From Methylopila jiangsuensis (lineage in GTDB: Bacteria; Pseudomonadota; Alphaproteobacteria; Rhizobiales; Methylopilaceae): 64,000 bases of DNA. Under the pieces are notes generated by a model. It was not told the origin of the DNA and searched no databases. It saw only the letters and a list, made by a program, of their open reading frames with translations. The stretch's first letter is position 1; each line of letters opens with the position of its first letter. Both the position numbers and the translations under genes were made by a program. Shown here piece by piece: positions 29,845 to 42,047 of the stretch. The stretch covers positions 868,001 through 932,000 of the forward strand of contig NZ_BSFK01000005.1 in NCBI RefSeq assembly GCF_027922305.1, in the 5' to 3' direction.

Positions 29845-30441
29845 ATGTTCGCTGTGAAGACGCAGCTCGCCGACGAGCGACGGCGGCACCAACGCGTGAA
29901 AGTGGCCCTGCTCGGCCGCTACATGCTGTCGACGCGCCGCGAATATCCGTGCCAGTCGGTGGACATGTCGCCCGGCGGCCTCTCGCTCATCGCCCCCGTA
30001 GCGGCACAGCCCGGCGAACGGGTCATCGTCTATCTGGACCACATCGGCCGCGTCGAAGGCTCCATGGTCCGGCTTATTCCCAACGGCTTCGCCATGACGG
30101 TGCGCGCGACGCCGCGCAAGCGCGAGAAGCTCGCCGCCCAGCTCACCTGGCTCGCCAACCGCCACCTGCTCGGCCTGCCGGAGGACCGGCGCCACGAACG
30201 CCTCATCCCGCGCAATCCGCGCTCCACGCTGACCACCGAGGACGGCGTCGTGCATGAATGCCGCCTGATCGACGTGTCGCTGTCGGGCGCTGCGATCATG
30301 ATCGGGCTGCAGCCGCCGATCGGATCGCCGGTCATGGTGGGCCGCACCGCCGGCCGGATCGTGCGCCATCTGGAAAACGGCGTCGCGGTCGAGTTCGCCC
30401 GCACACAGAGCCTCGAAGCTCTGACCGAACAGTTCGGCTGA
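29845..30441 (+). CDS. Tandem PilZ-domain protein
   Basis: 198 aa with two PilZ domains. Domain 1: RRRHQRVKVALLGRYML (the RxxxR arm) and CQSVDMSPGGLSLIAP (D/N-x-S-x-x-G). Domain 2 from ~115: DRRHERLIPRNPRSTL and CRLIDVSLSGAAIMIG. Both keep the c-di-GMP-binding residues, so two ligand sites are predicted. ATG 29845 starts just before domain 1; the frame is open to a TTG at 29818. Ends at a bidirectional terminator facing sufD. Confidence 0.9.
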   Translation: MFAVKTQLADERRRHQRVKVALLGRYMLSTRREYPCQSVDMSPGGLSLIAPVAAQPGERVIVYLDHIGRVEGSMVRLIPNGFAMTVRATPRKREKLAAQLTWLANRHLLGLPEDRRHERLIPRNPRSTLTTEDGVVHECRLIDVSLSGAAIMIGLQPPIGSPVMVGRTAGRIVRHLENGVAVEFARTQSLEALTEQFG

Positions 30442-30467
30442 ACGCAGCCACCCGTCTCGCGTCACAT

Positions 30468-30495
30468 GAAAACGGCCCCGAACGGGGCCGTTTTC
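30468..30495. terminator. Bidirectional Rho-independent terminator
   Basis: GAAAACGGCCCCG (30468-30480), AA loop, CGGGGCCGTTTTC (30483-30495). The A and T ends serve as U tracts in both directions. It sits between the convergent PilZ and sufD genes. Confidence 0.88.
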
Positions 30496-30515
30496 ATTCA
30501 GGCGTCCGCCGCCGC

Positions 30516-31832
30516 TCAGTCGCGGGCGACGAGCCAGCGGGCGGCGCGGTCCAGCAGGGCGTCGCGCAGGGGTTCGTCCTCGACGCCCTCGAGCACCTCG
30601 CCCACGAAGGCGCGCACCAGAAGCGCCTCGGCCTCGCCCTGCGGGATGCCGCGCGCCTTGAGGTAGAACAGCAGCTCGTCGTCCAGCGCGCCGACCGTCG
30701 CGCCGTGGCCGCAGACCACGTCGTCGGCGAAGATTTCCAGCTCGGGCTTTGCGTCCGCCTCGGCGTCCTCGGACAGCAGCAGCGCCTGCGCCATCATCTT
30801 GCCGTCGGTCTTCTGGGCGCCGGGCTTGACCACGATCTTGCCCTGGAACACCGAGCGGGCCTGCCCGTCGAGCGCGGTCTTGAAGTGCTCGCGGCTGGCG
30901 CAGTGAAGCGCGTCGTGGGTGACGACCAGCGTGGTGTCCAGATGCCGCTTGGCGCCGGCGAACCCCGCCCCGGTCAGCTCCGCGGAGGCGTGATCGCCCT
31001 CGAAGCTCACGAAAAGCTGCTGGCGGGCGGCCGCCGAGCCGGCGGACAGCGCCAGCGAGGACAGCTTCGTCCGGGCGCCGAGACGGGCGGTCAGCGTCGC
31101 CAGATGCAGCGTGGCGAGGCCCTCGTCCTGCAGCTTCACTAGCGTCAGCTCGGCGGCGTCCGCCAGATCAAGCGACACGAGGCCGTTGGTCTGGTGCGCG
31201 CCCGCGTCGCCCACATGGCTCTCGATCAGGGTGAACGCGGCGCCGGCGCCGAGCGTGGCCGCCACCCGGCCATAGGCGGCGTGGCCCACGCCCACCTGGA
31301 CGTTCGCCACATGCAGCGCCTTGTCCGGCCGGGCTCCGGCCGCGACCTCGATCACCAGACCGTCGCCCACGAAGGCGGCGTTGAGGCCCGCCGCCGGCTC
31401 GCCCTCGGGCAGGCCGAAGGGCGCGAGCACCGCGCCGCCGCCGGCCTCCAGCGCGTCCGGCAGGCGGCGGACGCTGACGCCCTCCAGCCCGTCCAGCGGA
31501 TCGGACAGTTCGGCCACGTAAGCCCCGTTCACGAACACCGCCCGCGCCGCCTCGACCTCGGCGAACGGCAGCAGCGCGCGGGCGGCCGCGATGTCGGCGG
31601 CCGAAGGCGGGCCGGACAGCGGCTGCGCCACGCGCATCAGCGCGCGGAGATCGGTGTACTTCCACTCCTCGACCCGGCGGCTGGGGAGCCCGCGCGCGGC
31701 GATCGGGGCGAAGCCCTGCTCGCGCGCCGCCGAAACGGCGCGGCCGCCGGGCAGCGCGTCGCGCACGCTGGCGAACAGGTCGCCGAGCGCGGTCTCCGCC
31801 GCGGTGCGGATGGGACGGATGTCAGCGTTCAT
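30516..31832 (-). CDS. sufD: SufD, Fe-S cluster assembly protein
   Basis: 438 aa member of the SufBC2D scaffold. Family segments: GLPSRRVEEWKYTDLRALM near the N-terminus, then the right-handed beta-helix (LSLDLADAAELTLVKLQDEG), and DVVCGHGATVGALDDELLFYLKARGIP close to the C-terminus with the conserved Cys/His. The ATG at 31832 gives MNADIRPIRTAAE; a GTG at 31853 overlapping the sufC stop is an alternative. It is the last gene of the local suf unit; sufS, sufE, sufT and sufA do not follow. Confidence 0.93.
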   Translation of the reverse strand: MNADIRPIRTAAETALGDLFASVRDALPGGRAVSAAREQGFAPIAARGLPSRRVEEWKYTDLRALMRVAQPLSGPPSAADIAAARALLPFAEVEAARAVFVNGAYVAELSDPLDGLEGVSVRRLPDALEAGGGAVLAPFGLPEGEPAAGLNAAFVGDGLVIEVAAGARPDKALHVANVQVGVGHAAYGRVAATLGAGAAFTLIESHVGDAGAHQTNGLVSLDLADAAELTLVKLQDEGLATLHLATLTARLGARTKLSSLALSAGSAAARQQLFVSFEGDHASAELTGAGFAGAKRHLDTTLVVTHDALHCASREHFKTALDGQARSVFQGKIVVKPGAQKTDGKMMAQALLLSEDAEADAKPELEIFADDVVCGHGATVGALDDELLFYLKARGIPQGEAEALLVRAFVGEVLEGVEDEPLRDALLDRAARWLVARD

Positions 31833-31849
31833 CGCGCCTGTCGCCCCGC

Positions 31850-32602
<753 letters not shown>

Positions 32603-32654
32603 TGTCTGTCTGTGTCCAGTCCGGCGTTAGCTTTTCAAGCCCCGCGCTGAGGCG

Positions 32655-33091
32655 TCATCGGGTCTCGAGTCGATGAAAGGCGCAGCTGTGAACCCAGAAT
32701 TGATTGGGCGCCTTGCGGATGCGCGCCAGCTCCAGAGTCACAGGCAGATCGTTGGCGACAGCGTTCATCAGAAGTTCAGCCAGACCGCAATCCTCGCCAT
32801 TGAATCCGGTCTGCAGTTTTATGGCCCCTTTCACGGAGCCCTTTACGGTCTTGTCGACCCGCAAGGTCGCCGCGACGGCCGGCAATCCATGCGCCCCGCG
32901 ATAGCCCTCCGCCGCCGTAACCGTGACGACCTTGCCCGTCACGATGTCCTTGGCCTGATCAAGACGCCATGTCTGCCGCGCCTCGACCGTCTCCGCCTCG
33001 GGCGGCCAACTGCAGGAACAGGCGTGCGCCTCGTGCGTTCCCGCCACCGCTGTGGCGATTAGGACTCCCGCTAGAAGAACCCGGCGAAACG

Positions 33092-33095
<4 letters not shown>
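32655..33095 (-). CDS. Exported TIMP/NTR-like cysteine protein inside the suf operon
   Basis: 146 aa. A signal peptide runs to AHA at 23-25, so the mature protein would begin CSCSWPP. Its four cysteines (C26, C28, C103, C138) fall at mature positions 1, 3, 78 and 113, close to the N-terminal-domain pattern of metalloproteinase inhibitors of the TIMP/netrin-like fold, whose mature N-terminus is also C-x-C. TDK-type beta strands ([33 protein letters not shown]) suit an OB/NTR barrel. The GTG start overlaps the sufB stop by 4 nt, so it is co-translated within suf. Inhibitor activity is inference; the fold assignment is moderate. Confidence 0.7.
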
Positions 33096-34561
<1,466 letters not shown>

Positions 34562-34672
34562 TCTCATCCTCGCTGGTTCGCGGCCTGGCCATAGGGGCCG
34601 GCGCGGCGCTTGAACGCATCTAAATAGCAGACGAAAGCCGTAAGCTGAACGCTTGTTCGCGTTAAAGTTCCG

Positions 34673-35845
34673 TCATGCCGCTCCACGGGCGGCGGCGCGG
34701 CGCGCGATCTCGCCGAACGCTGCGATGAAGCGCTCCGCCTCCGCCGCGGTCGAGGTCCAGCCGAGGCTGACCCGCACCATCCCTTGCGCTAGATCGGGGC
34801 TGATCCCCATGGCGTCAAGCACGGGCGAGGCCTTTGTGGCCCCGGACGAGCAGGCGGAGCCGGCCGAAACCGCGATTCCGGCCAGATCGAGCGCCATCAG
34901 CGCGTGCTGGGAGGTCACGCCCTGAAGCGCGAAGCACGAGGTGTTGGGCAGGCGCGGGGCGCCGGCCCCGAACACCGTCAGCGGCCCGAACTCGGCCAGC
35001 GCCCGCTCGATCCGGTCGCGCAGAGGCCCGAGGTCCGCGAAGGCGCCAAGCCCGGCCGCCGCCTCCCGCGCCGCGACCGCGAAGCCGGCGATGGCGGCGA
35101 CGCTCTCGGTGCCGCCGCGCCAGCCCTTCTCCTGCCCGCCGCCGCGGACGATCGGGCTTTCCACGAACAGGCCCTCCTCGGCCCGAACAAGGGCGCCGAC
35201 GCCGGCCGGCCCGCCGAACTTGTGGGCGGCGATCGCCAGGAAGTCGCAGCCGAGAGCCCCGATGTCGACCGGGATCTTGCCCGCCGCCTGCACCGCGTCC
35301 GCATGGATGAGCCCGCCATGGCGCTTCACGATCGCCGCCGCGGCGGCGACAGGCTGGATCACGCCGGTCTCGTTGTTGGCCACCATCAGCGCCAGCATCA
35401 TGCGCTCGCGGGGCCTCGCCGCCGCGTGGCGGGCGAAGGCCGCCTCCAGCGCGTCGAGGTCGATCACCCCGCGGCGGTCCACGGGGATCGTCTCCACCGC
35501 GTCGGGGGAAAAGCGGGCGCCGGCGCGCACCGCCGGATGCTCCACCGCCGACGCCGCGAGCCGCGTCACCGGCCGGGGGTCGCGCGGATCGCGGATCGCG
35601 GGGGTGAGCGCCAGATTCGACGCCTCCGTGCCGCCGCTGGTGAACACCACGCCGTCCGCCCGCGCGCCCACCAGCGCCGCCACCTCGGCGCGCGCCCGCT
35701 CCACCAGCGCGCGCTTGGCGCGGCCTTCGGCGTGGACGGAAGAGGGATTCCCGACCTCGGCGAGCGCCTCCGCCATGGCGGCGATCACGGCCGGCCGGAC
35801 GGCGGTGGTGGCGTTGTGGTCGAGGTAGACGCGGCGCGGGCTCAT
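34673..35845 (-). CDS. Cysteine desulfurase (NifS/IscS-like, class V aminotransferase)
   Basis: 390 aa PLP enzyme supplying sulfur for the downstream SufBCD. YLDHNATTAVRPAV opens the fold; GGTEASNLAL, AVEHPAVR and NNETGVIQPV follow; the PLP lysine is in AAHKFGGPAGVGALV and the persulfide Cys in SAGSACSSG. It is group I (IscS-like) rather than SufS-like, judged by the loop around the Cys. Start at 35845 gives MSPRRVYLDHNATT. Divergent from the alpha/beta hydrolase gene. Confidence 0.93.
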   Translation of the reverse strand: MSPRRVYLDHNATTAVRPAVIAAMAEALAEVGNPSSVHAEGRAKRALVERARAEVAALVGARADGVVFTSGGTEASNLALTPAIRDPRDPRPVTRLAASAVEHPAVRAGARFSPDAVETIPVDRRGVIDLDALEAAFARHAAARPRERMMLALMVANNETGVIQPVAAAAAIVKRHGGLIHADAVQAAGKIPVDIGALGCDFLAIAAHKFGGPAGVGALVRAEEGLFVESPIVRGGGQEKGWRGGTESVAAIAGFAVAAREAAAGLGAFADLGPLRDRIERALAEFGPLTVFGAGAPRLPNTSCFALQGVTSQHALMALDLAGIAVSAGSACSSGATKASPVLDAMGISPDLAQGMVRVSLGWTSTAAEAERFIAAFGEIARRAAARGAA

Positions 35846-36036
35846 GGGGGCCACTCCCGTTCCTGGCGGCGCGGGCGGCGGCGGCGCACGCCGTTCTTGC
35901 ATTTCGGCAGGTCCTTCGTGCTAGAGACTGCCGTTCGACTTCGCAAGCGGACGATCACGGCCCGATTTCGGCCCGCCCGTCCCCCCGCCCGCGCCGCGTT
36001 CATCGCGCGGGCCACACCATGAGGACTGCGCCGACC

Positions 36037-36747
36037 ATGCCCGAGGTCATCTTCAACGGCCCCGCCGGCCGGATCGAAGGCCGTTATCACCCGGCCAAGA
36101 AGCGCCGCGCCCCGATCGCCCTCATCCTGCACCCGCACCCGCAGTTCGGGGGCACGATGAACAACCAGATCGTGTACAATCTGTACTACACGTTCCTGAA
36201 CCGCGGCTTCTCGGTGCTGCGCTTCAACTTCCGCGGCGTGGGCCGCAGCCAGGGCAATTTCGACCACGGCTCGGGCGAGCTGTCGGACGCCGCCTCCGCG
36301 CTCGACTGGGCGCAGGCGCTGAACCCGGACGCCCGCGCCTGCTGGATCGCCGGCGTGTCCTTCGGCGCCTGGATCGGCATGCAGCTCCTGATGCGCCGGC
36401 CGGAGGTGGAGGGCTTCATCTCGGTCGCCCCGCCCGCGAACCGCTTCGACTTCTCGTTCCTGGCGCCCTGCCCGTCGTCCGGCCTGTTCGTCCACGGCGA
36501 CCAGGACCGCGTCGCGCCCATGAAGGACGTGCAGACCCTGATCGAGAAGCTGAAGACCCAGAAGGGCATCGTCATCGACCAGGCGGTGGTGCCGGGCGCG
36601 AACCACTTCTTCGAGAACCGCACCGAAGAGCTGATGGTCGAGGTCAACGCCTATCTGGACAAGCGCCTCGGCGCCGTGGAGCCGGAAGAGACCCCCGCCG
36701 CCCTGCCCGCCCCGGACGACCAGTCCGGCGAGGACGACGCGGCGTAA
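36037..36747 (+). CDS. Alpha/beta hydrolase (rhizobial suf-neighbour type)
   Basis: 236 aa serine hydrolase fold. LHPHPQFGGTMNNQIVYNL is the oxyanion-region signature of this family; the elbow is GVSFG at 106-110 (Ser108), HGDQDRVAP supplies Asp, and GANHFF has His190. A 25-residue acidic Pro/Ala tail ends the protein. ATG 36037 gives the common N-terminus MPEVIFNGPAGR; ATG 36019 is an alternative. Conserved upstream neighbour of desulfurase/suf in rhizobia; substrate unknown. Confidence 0.88.
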   Translation: MPEVIFNGPAGRIEGRYHPAKKRRAPIALILHPHPQFGGTMNNQIVYNLYYTFLNRGFSVLRFNFRGVGRSQGNFDHGSGELSDAASALDWAQALNPDARACWIAGVSFGAWIGMQLLMRRPEVEGFISVAPPANRFDFSFLAPCPSSGLFVHGDQDRVAPMKDVQTLIEKLKTQKGIVIDQAVVPGANHFFENRTEELMVEVNAYLDKRLGAVEPEETPAALPAPDDQSGEDDAA

Positions 36748-36780
36748 CGGCCGCCGGGCAGGCGGCGCGAACGCTCACGC

Positions 36781-36878
36781 CGTCATGCCCGAGTTCATCT
36801 CGGGCATCCACGACTTGGGCGCACAAGCCCTCGCCGATGGGAAGTCGTGGATACCCGCGCGAAGGCGCAGGCATGACG
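36781..36878. repeat. Dispersed imperfect palindrome, copy B
   Basis: Runs from CGTCATGCCCGAG to GGCATGACG with central AAGTCGTGGATACCC. Forms a direct pair with copy C, 68 nt apart, between the hydrolase and anmK genes. Confidence 0.85.
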
Positions 36879-36946
36879 TGGGGGAGGCGAAACGCTTCAG
36901 CTGTTCCCGCGCAGGTTTAAGGCGTCAGCATGAAAACCCGCTCAAC

Positions 36947-37044
36947 CGTCATGCCCGAGCTTGTCTCGGGCATCCACGACTTGGGCGCGCAAGTCCTCAC
37001 CGGAGGCAAGTCGTAGATACCCGCGCAAAGGCGCGGGCATGACG
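36947..37044. repeat. Dispersed imperfect palindrome, copy C
   Basis: Same orientation and 98-bp length as copy B and very similar to it (both contain CGGGCATCCACGACTTGGGC), suggesting a local duplication. Confidence 0.85.
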
Positions 37045-37078
37045 ACGCGCGCTCTTCTCGCGTCCCTCGCCTGTCGTT

Positions 37079-38173
37079 CTAAGGCGTCGCCAGCACGCCG
37101 CCGGTGAGCGGGCGCGGGGCGCCGGTGGTGCCGGGATAGGTCAGCGGCAGGCCGCGCAGGCTGCGCACGGCGAGCACCGCGAAGGCCTGGGCCTCGATCG
37201 CGTCCGCCGAAAGCCCGACCGCGTCCGCGCCTGTCACCTCCGCGCCGAGCCGCTCCTTCAGCATCCGCATCAGCGTGGGGTTTCGCGCTCCGCCGCCGCT
37301 CACAAGCCAGAGCGCCGGCCGCGCCGGCAGCAGCGCCGCGGCGCTGACGACCGTCTCCGCGGTGAAGGCGGCGAGCGTCGCCAGCGCGTCGGCGAGGGCG
37401 AGCCCCGCGGTGGGCGCGGCGTCGAAGGCGTTGCGGTCGAGCGATTTCGGCGGCGCGAGGTCGAAATAGGGGTCGTCCATCAGCCGCGCCAGCGCCGCCT
37501 CGTCCACCGTTCCGCCCGCGGCGATGCGGCCGTCGAGATCGAACGGGGCGCCGATGTCGCTTTCCACCCGGTCGTCCATCAGCGCGTTGGCGGGGCCGGT
37601 GTCGAAGGCAACCAGTTCGCCGCCGGCGCCGATGAAGGTGACGTTGCCGACGCCGCCCAGATTGAGCACGCCAAGCGGCCGCGGCAGGTCGAGCCCGGCG
37701 ACCAGCACCGGGTGGATGGTGGGGGCGAGCGGCGCGCCCTGCCCGCCGGCCGCCACGTCGGCGGCGCGGAAATCATAGACCACGGGAATCTGCAGCCGGC
37801 GGGCGAGCCCCGGCCCGTCCCCGATCTGCACCGTCAGCCCGGCGTCGGGCCGGTGCAGCACGGTCTGGCCGTGGAAGCCCACCACGTCGATGTCGTCGGC
37901 GGTCAGGCCGTTCCGCGCCAGAAAATCCTCGACCGCCTCCGCATGGGCGCTCGTGACGACGGCCTCGGCCTCCGCGACCGCCCCCGGCCGCTCATGGCGC
38001 GCCGTGATCGCGGCCGCGTCCTTCAGGGCCTGGGCGAGCACGGCGCGCTCCCCGGCCGCGTAGGGCCGATAGCCGGTGGGGCCAAAGCCGAAGATGCGCT
38101 CGCCGTTGGTCTCCACCAGCGCCACGTCCACCCCGTCGCAGGAGGTGCCGCTCATCAACCCGATCGCGCGCAT
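37079..38173 (-). CDS. anmK: Anhydro-N-acetylmuramic acid kinase
   Basis: 364 aa cytoplasmic kinase of peptidoglycan recycling: it opens and phosphorylates 1,6-anhydroMurNAc to MurNAc-6-[17 protein letters not shown] is the ATP-binding N-terminus; [37 protein letters not shown] and [14 protein letters not shown] are all typical. ATG 38173 is the start; a TTG at 38179 is in frame. Complements nagZ at 3.4 kb. murQ or tyrS, frequent neighbours, are not present. Confidence 0.95.
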   Translation of the reverse strand: MRAIGLMSGTSCDGVDVALVETNGERIFGFGPTGYRPYAAGERAVLAQALKDAAAITARHERPGAVAEAEAVVTSAHAEAVEDFLARNGLTADDIDVVGFHGQTVLHRPDAGLTVQIGDGPGLARRLQIPVVYDFRAADVAAGGQGAPLAPTIHPVLVAGLDLPRPLGVLNLGGVGNVTFIGAGGELVAFDTGPANALMDDRVESDIGAPFDLDGRIAAGGTVDEAALARLMDDPYFDLAPPKSLDRNAFDAAPTAGLALADALATLAAFTAETVVSAAALLPARPALWLVSGGGARNPTLMRMLKERLGAEVTGADAVGLSADAIEAQAFAVLAVRSLRGLPLTYPGTTGAPRPLTGGVLATP

Positions 38174-38551
38174 GCCCAATTCTCCATGTCGCCGGACCGT
38201 CGCCCCGAAAAGGATGTGGACGGACGTGATCCTGGGAGCCGCCGATATGCACCGTCTGAGCTTCAGCTTGAAAGCCTTCGCGGCGTCAACCCGATCTCAC
38301 AGCGGTTTCCGGCGGCGCCCGTCTCCCCGTGCCGCTCGCGCCTGACGTTTCTTCAGGGTTTTCCGCCTCATGGCCGGAATTGGCGCGTTTTGTGGCGACG
38401 CCTCGCGCCGCGTGCTGGACAGGCCATTACGTCGCATATATACCTTCGTCTATATCACCTCTACGTGATTGTAATCGTTATAAATTCCAGACTGGCGCCG
38501 TCGGTCGGGATTGCGGGTCGGTCTGAGGCGACCCTGTATGGAGCACCTCCG
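38174..38551. promoter_or_regulatory. Regulatory gap upstream of mqo with an AT-rich island
   Basis: 378 nt without a gene. From about 38430 to 38490 the sequence turns AT-rich (CGCATATATACC, TGATTGTAATCGTTATAAATTCC). The octamer TGATTGTA at 38466-38473 recurs at 42181-42188 before the TonB receptor, so a shared iron-responsive or AraC-bound element is possible. GGAG lies 9 nt before the mqo ATG. Confidence 0.4.
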
Positions 38552-40243
38552 ATGACCGAAACTGACAAGAAGCCGCTCGCGATCACGCGTCGTCGCCTGC
38601 TGGGGACGGCGCTCGGCGCCGGCGCCGCCTTCGCCGCCTACAAATGGGTGACGGGCGGGCAGTATCGCGCCGAGACGGCCGACCGCAGCGTGGACGTGCT
38701 GCTCATCGGCGGCGGCATCATGAGCGCGACGCTCGGCGTCATGCTGTCGGAGCTGGAGCCGGAGTGGCGGATCGAGACCTTCGAGCGGCTGTCCAACGTC
38801 GCCGAGGAAAGCTCCAACGGCTGGAACAACGCCGGCACGGGCCATTCGGCGCTGTGCGAGCTGAACTACACGCCGCAGGATGAGCACGGAAACGTCCAGA
38901 TCTCCCGCGCGATCGCGATCAACGAGCAGTTCCAGATCTCGCGCCAGTTCTGGGCCCATCAGGTCCGCGCCGGCATTCTCGAAAACCCCCGCACCTTCAT
39001 CAATTCGACCCCGCACATGAGCCTGTGCTGGGGCGCGGACAACGTGACCTACATCACGAAGCGGGTCGAGGCGCTGAAGGCGAGCCCGCTGTTCGCCGGC
39101 ATGGAGATCACCACCGATCCGGCGAAGATCGCGGAATGGATTCCGCTCGCCATGGCGGGCCGCAAGGACGCCTCCAATCTGGTCGCGACCCGCTCGTCGC
39201 TCGGCACGGACGTCAATCTCGGCGAGATCACCCGGCAGTTCTTCGGGCATCTGACCAAAAAGCCGACCTTCACGCTGACCACCGGCGTCGAGGTGCGCTC
39301 CATCACCCGCAATCCGGGCGGGAGCTGGCGCGTCTCCGCCTTCGACATGAACGACGACGGCAAGATCCAGACGGTCGACGCCGGGTTCGTGTTCATCGGC
39401 GCCGGCGGCGCCGCGCTGCCGCTGCTGCAGCTTTCCGGCATCGAAGAGGGCAAGGCCTATGCGGGCTTCCCCGTGGGCGGCTCGTTCCTCGTGACGGAGA
39501 ACGAGCAGGTCGCGGCCCAGCATCTCGCCAAGGTCTACGGCAAGGCGGACGTGGGCTCGCCGCCCATGTCCGTGCCGCATCTGGACACCCGCGTGCTCGA
39601 TGGCAAGCGCGTGCTGCTGTTCGGCCCCTTCGCGACCTGGTCGAGCAAGTTCCTCAAGCACGGCTCCTATTTCGACCTGCCGGATTCGGTGACGCTCAGC
39701 AATGTCGCGCCCATGATGCAGGTGGGCTGGAACGAGATGGCGCTGGTGAACTACCTCGCCGGGCAACTGGTGCAGTCCCGGGAGGCCCAGCTCGCCGAAC
39801 TGCGCCGGTACTACCCCGAGGCCAAGGACGAGGACTGGCGTCTCTGGCAGGCCGGCCAGCGCGTGCAGATCATCTACAACGACCCGAAGAAGGGCGGCGT
39901 GCTGAAGCTCGGCACCGAGGTGGTGATGGCCAAGGACCGCTCGATCGCCGCGCTGCTTGGCGCCTCGCCCGGCGGCTCCACGTCGCCTGCGGTCATGCTC
40001 GGCCTGCTGGAGAAGGCTTTCCCGGATCAGGTCGGCGGCGCCTGGAAGGACAAGCTCAACACGATCATCCCAAGCTACGGCCGCAAGCTGAACGGAGACA
40101 CCGCCCTGCTCGCCTCCGTCTGGAAGGAGACGGCCGACGCGCTGCAGCTCGCGCTTCCCTCGCCGGACCTGACCGGCGTCGCCGCCGGCGCCTCGGCCCC
40201 GGCGGCCGGCGCGCCGCCCGTGGACCGCGAGATCAAGCTCTGA
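38552..40243 (+). CDS. mqo: Malate:quinone oxidoreductase with an N-terminal twin-arginine leader
   Basis: 563 aa FAD enzyme oxidising malate to oxaloacetate with quinone as acceptor. The FAD-binding [10 protein letters not shown] starts at 53; [47 protein letters not shown] and [16 protein letters not shown] are Mqo landmarks. Residues 11-30 ([20 protein letters not shown]) form a Tat-like signal or anchor, not present in the E. coli cytoplasmic-face enzyme. The C-terminal ~25 residues are Ala/Pro-rich. It sits alone between anmK and the siderophore import genes. Confidence 0.92.
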   Translation: MTETDKKPLAITRRRLLGTALGAGAAFAAYKWVTGGQYRAETADRSVDVLLIGGGIMSATLGVMLSELEPEWRIETFERLSNVAEESSNGWNNAGTGHSALCELNYTPQDEHGNVQISRAIAINEQFQISRQFWAHQVRAGILENPRTFINSTPHMSLCWGADNVTYITKRVEALKASPLFAGMEITTDPAKIAEWIPLAMAGRKDASNLVATRSSLGTDVNLGEITRQFFGHLTKKPTFTLTTGVEVRSITRNPGGSWRVSAFDMNDDGKIQTVDAGFVFIGAGGAALPLLQLSGIEEGKAYAGFPVGGSFLVTENEQVAAQHLAKVYGKADVGSPPMSVPHLDTRVLDGKRVLLFGPFATWSSKFLKHGSYFDLPDSVTLSNVAPMMQVGWNEMALVNYLAGQLVQSREAQLAELRRYYPEAKDEDWRLWQAGQRVQIIYNDPKKGGVLKLGTEVVMAKDRSIAALLGASPGGSTSPAVMLGLLEKAFPDQVGGAWKDKLNTIIPSYGRKLNGDTALLASVWKETADALQLALPSPDLTGVAAGASAPAAGAPPVDREIKL

Positions 40244-40341
40244 ACGCAAAGCCCGTGCGCGGCGATTAAGTCTCGCGGCGCGCGGGCCGGACGGTCTATG
40301 GTCGCGGCCAGCGTTCGGTTGCGTGAAGAAGCGGTGACGAG

Positions 40342-41142
40342 ATGGCGACGGCTGACGGTTCCTCGGGCAAGGCGGGCTTCGAGCTCGACGGCGCGACCTT
40401 CGCGGTGGCGGGGCGCACGCTGCTGCAGCCGGTCTCCGCGCGGTTCGAGCCCGGCCGCGTGGTCGGGCTGATCGGCCACAACGGCTCCGGCAAATCCACC
40501 CTGCTCAAGCTGCTGGCCCGGCAGGAGACGCCCACCGGCGGCGCGATCCGCCTGGACGGACGCCCGATCGGGGCGTGGTCGGCGCGCGCCTTCGCCCGCG
40601 AGGTGGCCTATCTGCCGCAGAACCCGCCTCTCGCCACCGGCCTCAAGGTGAAGGAGCTGGTGGCGCTCGGCCGCTACCCCTGGCACGGCGCGCTCGGCCG
40701 CTTCAGCAAGGCGGACGCGGACGCCGTGCGGGAGGCGATGGCGCTGACCGACGTCGAGGCCTTCGCGGAGCGGCTGGCGGACGAGCTCTCGGGCGGCGAG
40801 CGCCAGCGCGTCTGGCTCGCCATGCTGGTGGCGCAGCAGGCCCGGTGGCTGCTGCTGGACGAGCCCACCTCCGCGCTCGACATCGCCCACCAGATCGAGG
40901 TGCTGGGCCTCGTGGAGACGCTGTCGGAGACGCGCGGCCTCGGCGTGATCGTGGTGCTGCACGACGTCAACATGGCCGCGCGCTTCTGCGACGACCTCGT
41001 GGCGCTGCATGGCGGCCGGCTGATCGCCCGCGGCGGCCCGGCGGACGTGATCGCGCCCGACCGGCTTGAAGAGATCTATGGCGTCGCCATGGACGTGATT
41101 CCCCATCCGAGCACGAACGCGCTGCTCGCCTTCGCGCGCTGA
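40342..41142 (+). CDS. fhuC: Iron-siderophore ABC transporter ATPase (FhuC-like)
   Basis: 266 aa. Walker A GHNGSGKST at 45-53, Q-loop VAYLPQNPP, signature DELSGGERQRVW, Walker B WLLLDEPTSALD and switch HDVN. The FecE/FhuC subgroup is shown by LKVKELVALGRYPWHG and the end DRLEEIYGVAMDVI. It would energise the FhuB-like permease at 45.4 kb. Separated from its partners by the convergent araC gene and the TonB receptor. Confidence 0.92.
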   Translation: MATADGSSGKAGFELDGATFAVAGRTLLQPVSARFEPGRVVGLIGHNGSGKSTLLKLLARQETPTGGAIRLDGRPIGAWSARAFAREVAYLPQNPPLATGLKVKELVALGRYPWHGALGRFSKADADAVREAMALTDVEAFAERLADELSGGERQRVWLAMLVAQQARWLLLDEPTSALDIAHQIEVLGLVETLSETRGLGVIVVLHDVNMAARFCDDLVALHGGRLIARGGPADVIAPDRLEEIYGVAMDVIPHPSTNALLAFAR

Positions 41143-41159
41143 ACCTCAGCCCCGGCGCG

Positions 41160-42047
41160 TCATCTCACGCCGGCGCGCCAGGCGGCGGGGGTCTTGCCGG
41201 TCGCGGACTTGAACACGCGGGTGAAGTGCGGCTGGTCGGCGAAGCCGGCCGCGAAGGCCACCTCGGTGAGCGAGATCGAGCTGCGGCTCAGCATGTCCTT
41301 GGCCCGCCGCACCTGCGCCTGAAGCTGCCACCGGTGCGGCGGCGTGCCGGTGGCGGCCTTGAAGGCGTGGCTGAAGTAGCTCTCCGTCAGGCCGGTCAGC
41401 TCGGCGAGCTCCTGCAGGCGGATGCTGCGGGCGCAGTGCGCCTCGATGAAATCCACCGACAGGGACAGCTGCCGGTCGGAGAGCAGGCTGCGCCGGGCGC
41501 CCGCGTCGCCGCCGTTGAGCGCCGCGGAGATCAGCGCGATCACCAGGTCGTCGCCGTACAGGCCCGGTCCCCCGCCGGGGCGCGCGCAGGCCGCCTCCAG
41601 CAGGCGCGCCATGCGCTGCACGCGCTCGTCCACGAACATCAGGCGCGGCAGGCTGACGGCGACGTCCTTCATGCCCGCGACCGGGCCGATGCGGCTGGCG
41701 TCGAAATGAAGGTCGAGATGCCGGATCTCCGTCGCGCCTTCCACCGTCAGGCGCACCGGCTCGCCGGCGGGCACGAAGCTCACGGACCGGTCCCGGGTCG
41801 CGGCGGCCCCGCCGTCGCGGCCGGTCAGCGCCATGTCCGCGTCGAGCGGCTCCAGAACGATGAACAGCCGGGGGTCGAGCGAGACGTAGTCCCCCGTGGC
41901 GCCCGGCTCGCAACGCGCGCGCCACACCTCCACCAGCCCCACATCGGACACATGCGCGCTGGGCTCGCCCACCACCGCGACTCCGTGCCGCTGCGCGGTC
42001 ATCCGTGGCCGGAACTCCCCCAAACCGGGCCTCTCCTTGTTCTTCAC
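41160..42047 (-). CDS. AraC-family transcriptional regulator of the siderophore locus
   Basis: 295 aa. The C-terminal ~100 residues hold two helix-turn-helix motifs (IRLQELAELTGLTESYFSHAFK; LTEVAFAAGFADQPHFTRVFK in part) followed by the family end TGKTPAAWR. The N-terminal ~190 residues are a cupin-like sensor. Position directly upstream of and divergent from a TonB receptor fits the PchR/AlcR logic in which the imported siderophore is the co-inducer; that is inference. Convergent to the fhuC-like gene with an 17-nt gap. Confidence 0.9.
   Translation of the reverse strand: MKNKERPGLGEFRPRMTAQRHGVAVVGEPSAHVSDVGLVEVWRARCEPGATGDYVSLDPRLFIVLEPLDADMALTGRDGGAAATRDRSVSFVPAGEPVRLTVEGATEIRHLDLHFDASRIGPVAGMKDVAVSLPRLMFVDERVQRMARLLEAACARPGGGPGLYGDDLVIALISAALNGGDAGARRSLLSDRQLSLSVDFIEAHCARSIRLQELAELTGLTESYFSHAFKAATGTPPHRWQLQAQVRRAKDMLSRSSISLTEVAFAAGFADQPHFTRVFKSATGKTPAAWRAGVR

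Noticed and set aside
36748-37078. Insertion sequence between the hydrolase and anmK genes
   Set aside because: The content is two copies of the dispersed palindrome; no transposase frame or terminal target duplications are seen.
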